From Chromera velia (lineage: Eukaryota > Sar > Chromeraceae), in NCBI GenBank assembly GCA_018398765.1, contig JAHBMJ010005911.1, forward strand, positions 7,501 to 17,500: DNA of 10,000 bases, in the 5' to 3' direction. The notes under the pieces are model-generated. The model was given only the letters and a program-made list of their open reading frames with translations, was not told the origin of the DNA and made no database searches. A program made the translations under genes and the position numbers. Shown piece after piece: positions 7,876-10,000 of this stretch; position 1 is the stretch's first letter; each line of letters starts with the position of its first letter.

Positions 7876-7883
7876 GGTTTAGT
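7876..7883. repeat. Left 8-bp target-site duplication of the hAT element
   Basis: GGTTTAGT lies directly before the element's first bases TAGTGACCATG. The same eight bases follow the element at 9521-9528. An 8-bp duplication is the hallmark of hAT transposition. Confidence 0.93.
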
Positions 7884-7919
7884 TAGTGACCATGTTTGAT
7901 TTGATTTGATTTGATTTGA
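7884..7919 (+). repeat. Left terminal inverted repeat with TTTGA array
   Basis: It begins TAGTGACCATG and continues as five tandem TTTGA pentamers (to about 7919). The first 23 bases match the right end exactly when reverse-complemented. After that the copies differ in pentamer number and in one interrupted unit. Confidence 0.9.
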
Positions 7920-8012
7920 GGTAGGGCTTAAGCTCAAATCAAATATCCAGTCAGGGAGGACCTAGTGTTTAAAGACCTATCAAATACGATCAAATATTTG
8001 ATCAATATGACT

Positions 8013-8027
8013 TTCAACCTCAAATAT
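8013..8027 (+). repeat. Left subterminal inverted motif
   Basis: TTCAACCTCAAATAT here is repeated in inverted orientation at 9453-9467, about 130 bases and 53 bases from the respective ends. Several CAAATATTTGA-like words lie close by on both sides. In hAT elements transposase binds subterminal repeats of this kind, so these are candidate binding sites. Confidence 0.7.
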
Positions 8028-8187
8028 GAAGGTCCCGAAAAAACTTTTTGCAAGTACCAATCCGTCATGCATGCTGATTCAAATGAAAAAACCTAAATCT
8101 TGATGGTTTGCTCTCAAAAAAAAACGTTTTGAGCTGTACTGAAATTGATGTTTCACCTCCTTTTACTTCATGCAGAGGTAAACCGAT

Positions 8188-8289
8188 CAGCTGAACGTTT
8201 TCCCGAACAGCTGTATTGACTTTTCTGGTGCTGGAACATCTTTTACGGCCCCTTTTTTAAGCGTCTGCAAACATTTTACACCCCGTAAA
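8188..8289 (+). promoter_or_regulatory. Probable leader or promoter region of the BED protein gene
   Basis: Two CAGCTG words (8188-8193 and 8208-8213, 20 bases apart) lie upstream of the start codon. An inverted pair TTTACGG (8242-8248) with CCGTAAA (8283-8289) ends three bases before the ATG at 8293. No TATA box is obvious. The placement suggests control of the element's own gene, but this is inference. Confidence 0.3.
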
Positions 8290-8292
8290 GAC

Positions 8293-9114
8293 ATGTCATA
8301 CAATCTGACAAGGTCGAACGGGAAGAAGGAGGCATTTGTTTTTAGAGCCGGGTACGCAAAAAAAATATGGTCCGTGCAAAAGGGGGCAAATGTGATTCAG
8401 TGTCAGGTGAAAATACAAGGAGCCGAGGGGGAAGGAGAAATTATTTGTGGCTGTGAGTATGCAGCAGCGGCAACCAGTTCTTTTCAAACCCACCTCATCA
8501 ATCAGCATGGCTTGACGATCACGTCTGACAAACATGTGCAGCTACTCCAAGAAAGACAGGAGAAGCGGTTGGAGGGGGCGGGGGGGACGAAGCAGCTGTC
8601 CAGAAAGGCAAGGGAAAAGGCAATGGGGGGGCTGCTGACAGTGCTGGAGGGGGGGCTGCTCCTGCAGGGCCCAGCGGGAGGACTAATTNCTAATTTGAAA
8701 CCAAAGGAGGCGGCCGCAGACGCAAATGCTGAGAAGGCTAGGGGGAAACTTCCCCCTCCTGAGAAAGTCATCACTCCGGGTGAGGAAGGCTACCGACCTC
8801 TCTATATTCACCTCCAACACAAGGGGCTTGTTGTCGGCCCTGGCGCGGCACAGAGGGTAGCCGAACTTACCAACTCTGGATGCTTAGCTGCCCAGAAACA
8901 GGACGGTTCCAACACCAACAGCAATAGCAAACGTGTGCGCGGTTCTCCGTCTCACCCCGTTGTCATCTCTCCGCAACCGAATAGAAGCCCAGGAGCACCC
9001 ACTCCTGGAAAGCCGAAAAGCCAGAGAAAAAGCTCTCAGCAGCTCCCACCACCGATCGATTCGATTCACATTGAAGAAAGTGATCATGAAGAAGAGGAAA
9101 AGGAAGTGCCATAA
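8293..9114 (+). CDS. BED-type zinc-finger protein carried by the hAT element, 273 aa
   Basis: The ATG at 8293 opens a single-exon frame ending at the TAA of 9112-9114. Residues about 20-75 resemble a BED finger: W26 after the AKKI lead, C37, C52 and C54 as candidate zinc ligands, then TSSFQTHLINQH with H67 and H72. The Cys part (C-x14-CGC) differs from the usual CxxC, so ligand assignment is uncertain. BED fingers are the DNA-binding N-termini of hAT transposases. The rest is low-complexity: basic Lys/Arg/Glu around residues 85-115, then Pro/Ser/Lys-rich with likely nuclear localisation (SNSKRVRGS, PKSQRKSS), and an acidic end. No catalytic DDE or dimerisation domain is present, so it probably binds the element's ends without cutting. 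One undetermined base (8689) makes codon 133 ambiguous. G-runs near 8570-8660 could hide a frameshift. Confidence 0.75.
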   Translation: MSYNLTRSNGKKEAFVFRAGYAKKIWSVQKGANVIQCQVKIQGAEGEGEIICGCEYAAAATSSFQTHLINQHGLTITSDKHVQLLQERQEKRLEGAGGTKQLSRKAREKAMGGLLTVLEGGLLLQGPAGGLIXNLKPKEAAADANAEKARGKLPPPEKVITPGEEGYRPLYIHLQHKGLVVGPGAAQRVAELTNSGCLAAQKQDGSNTNSNSKRVRGSPSHPVVISPQPNRSPGAPTPGKPKSQRKSSQQLPPPIDSIHIEESDHEEEEKEVP

Positions 9115-9440
9115 AGCTGAGTGATTGTCACCTCAATTTTGGTACGTGCTCTAACTTTATCGTATCAACAAAAAGTCATATGCAATTTCAAATCTATCAA
9201 TTTTACGTTCTTAATCTCTATTAGTACTAGAGTGAGTCTCAGTGACTAGTGTATATACACTGCCACACAGGCATATTTTTTTTACGGAACTGATAAGTTA
9301 TAATTATATATATATTTTTTTAAATTTTTGAAACACACATCAGAAATGTTCTGATAACTATTGTCATGAGAAAAATGATCAGAGTGACAGTAAGTCAGTA
9401 ACTCAGTGAGGAACCCTAAGAGGTTAACCTCAAATCTTAC
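9115..9440. other. Non-coding 3' part of the hAT element
   Basis: This is AT-rich sequence between the BED gene and the right subterminal repeats, with a short AT-repeat run near 9300-9325. No further ORF of note exists, which rules out a separate transposase gene downstream within this copy. Confidence 0.6.
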
Positions 9441-9452
9441 CTCAAATATCAA

Positions 9453-9467
9453 ATATTTGAGGTTGAA
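9453..9467 (-). repeat. Right subterminal inverted motif
   Basis: It is the reverse complement of the motif at 8013-8027. It sits in a cluster of CTCAAAT/ATTTGAG words at 9428-9475, including the palindrome-like TCAAATATTTGA. Confidence 0.7.
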
Positions 9468-9470
9468 GCT

Positions 9471-9520
9471 CAAATCAAATCAAATCAAATCAAATATAAT
9501 CAAATCAAACATGGTCACTA
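9471..9520 (-). repeat. Right terminal inverted repeat with TTTGA array
   Basis: Read on the minus strand it starts TAGTGACCATG, then two TTTGA units, one ATA-containing interruption and five further units. The outer 23 bases equal the left end. The array is longer than on the left, so pentamer number has drifted. Confidence 0.9.
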
Positions 9521-9528
9521 GGTTTAGT
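9521..9528. repeat. Right 8-bp target-site duplication of the hAT element
   Basis: GGTTTAGT is an exact copy of 7876-7883. Removing the element and one copy gives a plausible empty site reading GCGCGGTTTAGTGCGC. Confidence 0.93.
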
Positions 9529-10000
9529 GCGCTTCGGGGGGCAGCGTTACAGCCGCGCGGACCGGCTCCGTATCGCTTCCACACGTGAGCACGTCAGGTC
9601 CTGCATGACCCTGCGAAGGAGACGGCTGCGCGCGGAGGACTTGCGTGTGAGTTGTACTAGCCAAGCCGAAACTGTCAAGCCATGTCCCGCTTCAAAGACA
9701 AATCTATCCCAAACGGTCTCCAACATCAAAACAGTCTCCAAAATTACCATATCTATCAAGCATTTCTAGGCACTAAACAATGACTAAAAACTTAAAACAA
9801 AGAGTTTTAAACAGTTTGAGAGTGCGATTATTATTAGTAAAGTGTGTTTTAAATCATTGTTATAATTAGTGAGAGAATTATATCTTAATTTCATTTATAT
9901 GAAAACTATATGTATATTCAAATTTGAATTTATGATTTTAAGTTTTTAACTCTTTAAAAGATTATATCTCTTGAATCATTATAGATTCCCAACATTTGTG
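9529..10000. other. Flank right of the hAT element; no gene seen
   Basis: The first 130 bases are GC-rich (CGCGCGG, GCTGCGCGCGG) and the rest becomes strongly AT-rich. The open frames here are short, start without a convincing ATG, and have no recognisable composition. A near-repeat ACGGTCTCCAA/ACAGTCTCCAA occurs near 9713-9740. It may be intergenic or part of an older repeat into which the hAT element inserted. Confidence 0.45.

Larger units (their letters stand above)
7884..9520. mobile_element. Complete hAT-type DNA transposon copy, 1637 bp, without transposase domain
   Basis: The element is bounded by terminal inverted repeats that are identical for 23 bases (7884-7906 and 9498-9520). 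They begin TAGTGACCATG, matching the hAT rule of YAGNG ends, and are flanked by exact 8-bp duplications GGTTTAGT. Inside the ends are runs of the pentamer TTTGA, and further in lies a second inverted motif (8013-8027 with 9453-9467). It carries one ORF (8293-9114) for a BED-type zinc-finger protein. No catalytic RNase H-like domain or hAT dimerisation domain is encoded, so this copy is probably non-autonomous. The untouched duplication and ends point to a recent insertion. It landed between flanks that read GCGC on both sides of the target. Confidence 0.9.

Noticed and set aside
7894-7919. TTTGA array as an independent satellite
   Set aside because: It is part of the transposon terminal repeat, mirrored at 9471-9520.
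9527-9769. 80-codon frame in the right flank
   Set aside because: It starts at a GTG, overlaps the target duplication and has no protein-like pattern.
1-10000. tRNA, rRNA or CRISPR array
   Set aside because: I found no cloverleaf with a GTTCRANNC loop, no rRNA-like segment, and no regularly spaced repeats with unique spacers.

Overview
This is nuclear DNA of a eukaryote. Protein-coding exons are split by GT-AG introns, the intergenic spacers are long and AT-rich, and there are transposon footprints and CT/GA-rich low-complexity tracts. The window is probably a shotgun scaffold, since one base is N. The intron style (short spliceosomal introns, acceptors ending TGCAG or TACAG) and the TGCATGCA motifs would fit an alveolate such as a chromerid alga. 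That placement is a guess: no gene here fixes the organism.

Layout from left to right. (1) At 90-730 (+) lie the last two coding exons of a gene whose start is outside the window. The product is an unrecognised, beta-rich, probably extracytoplasmic protein. (2) At 731-2320 is AT-rich non-coding DNA dominated by a long imperfect palindrome (about 1053-1766, core 1171-1550) that looks like a fold-back or MITE-type element. (3) At 2321-3341 is a strongly pyrimidine-rich stretch with a perfect 27-bp tandem duplication and no convincing gene; its part nearest 3341 is probably 3' UTR of the next gene. (4) At 5041-3342 (-) is a complete four-exon DCN1/DCUN1-type gene, the best-supported call here. 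It encodes a cullin neddylation co-E3 of 249 aa with a UBA-like N-terminus and the diagnostic Asp-Ala-Asp patch. (5) At 5042-6012 is the spacer between divergent genes, probably holding both promoters. (6) At 6013-7560 (+) is an intronless 515-aa ankyrin-repeat gene. (7) At 7561-7875 is a short AT-rich spacer. (8) At 7884-9520 is a complete hAT-type DNA transposon copy with an exact 8-bp target duplication (GGTTTAGT) and 23-bp terminal inverted repeats built on TTTGA pentamers. Its one ORF encodes a BED-type zinc-finger protein and no transposase catalytic domain. (9) At 9529-10000 is host flank with no gene seen.

The genes do not form a pathway. The DCN1 homologue and the ankyrin gene are ordinary host genes transcribed away from each other. 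The hAT copy sits about 0.3 kb downstream of the ankyrin gene and, lacking a catalytic domain, would need transposase from elsewhere to move. The most interesting items are the intact hAT copy with its DNA-binding-only ORF, and the long palindrome at 1.05-1.77 kb.
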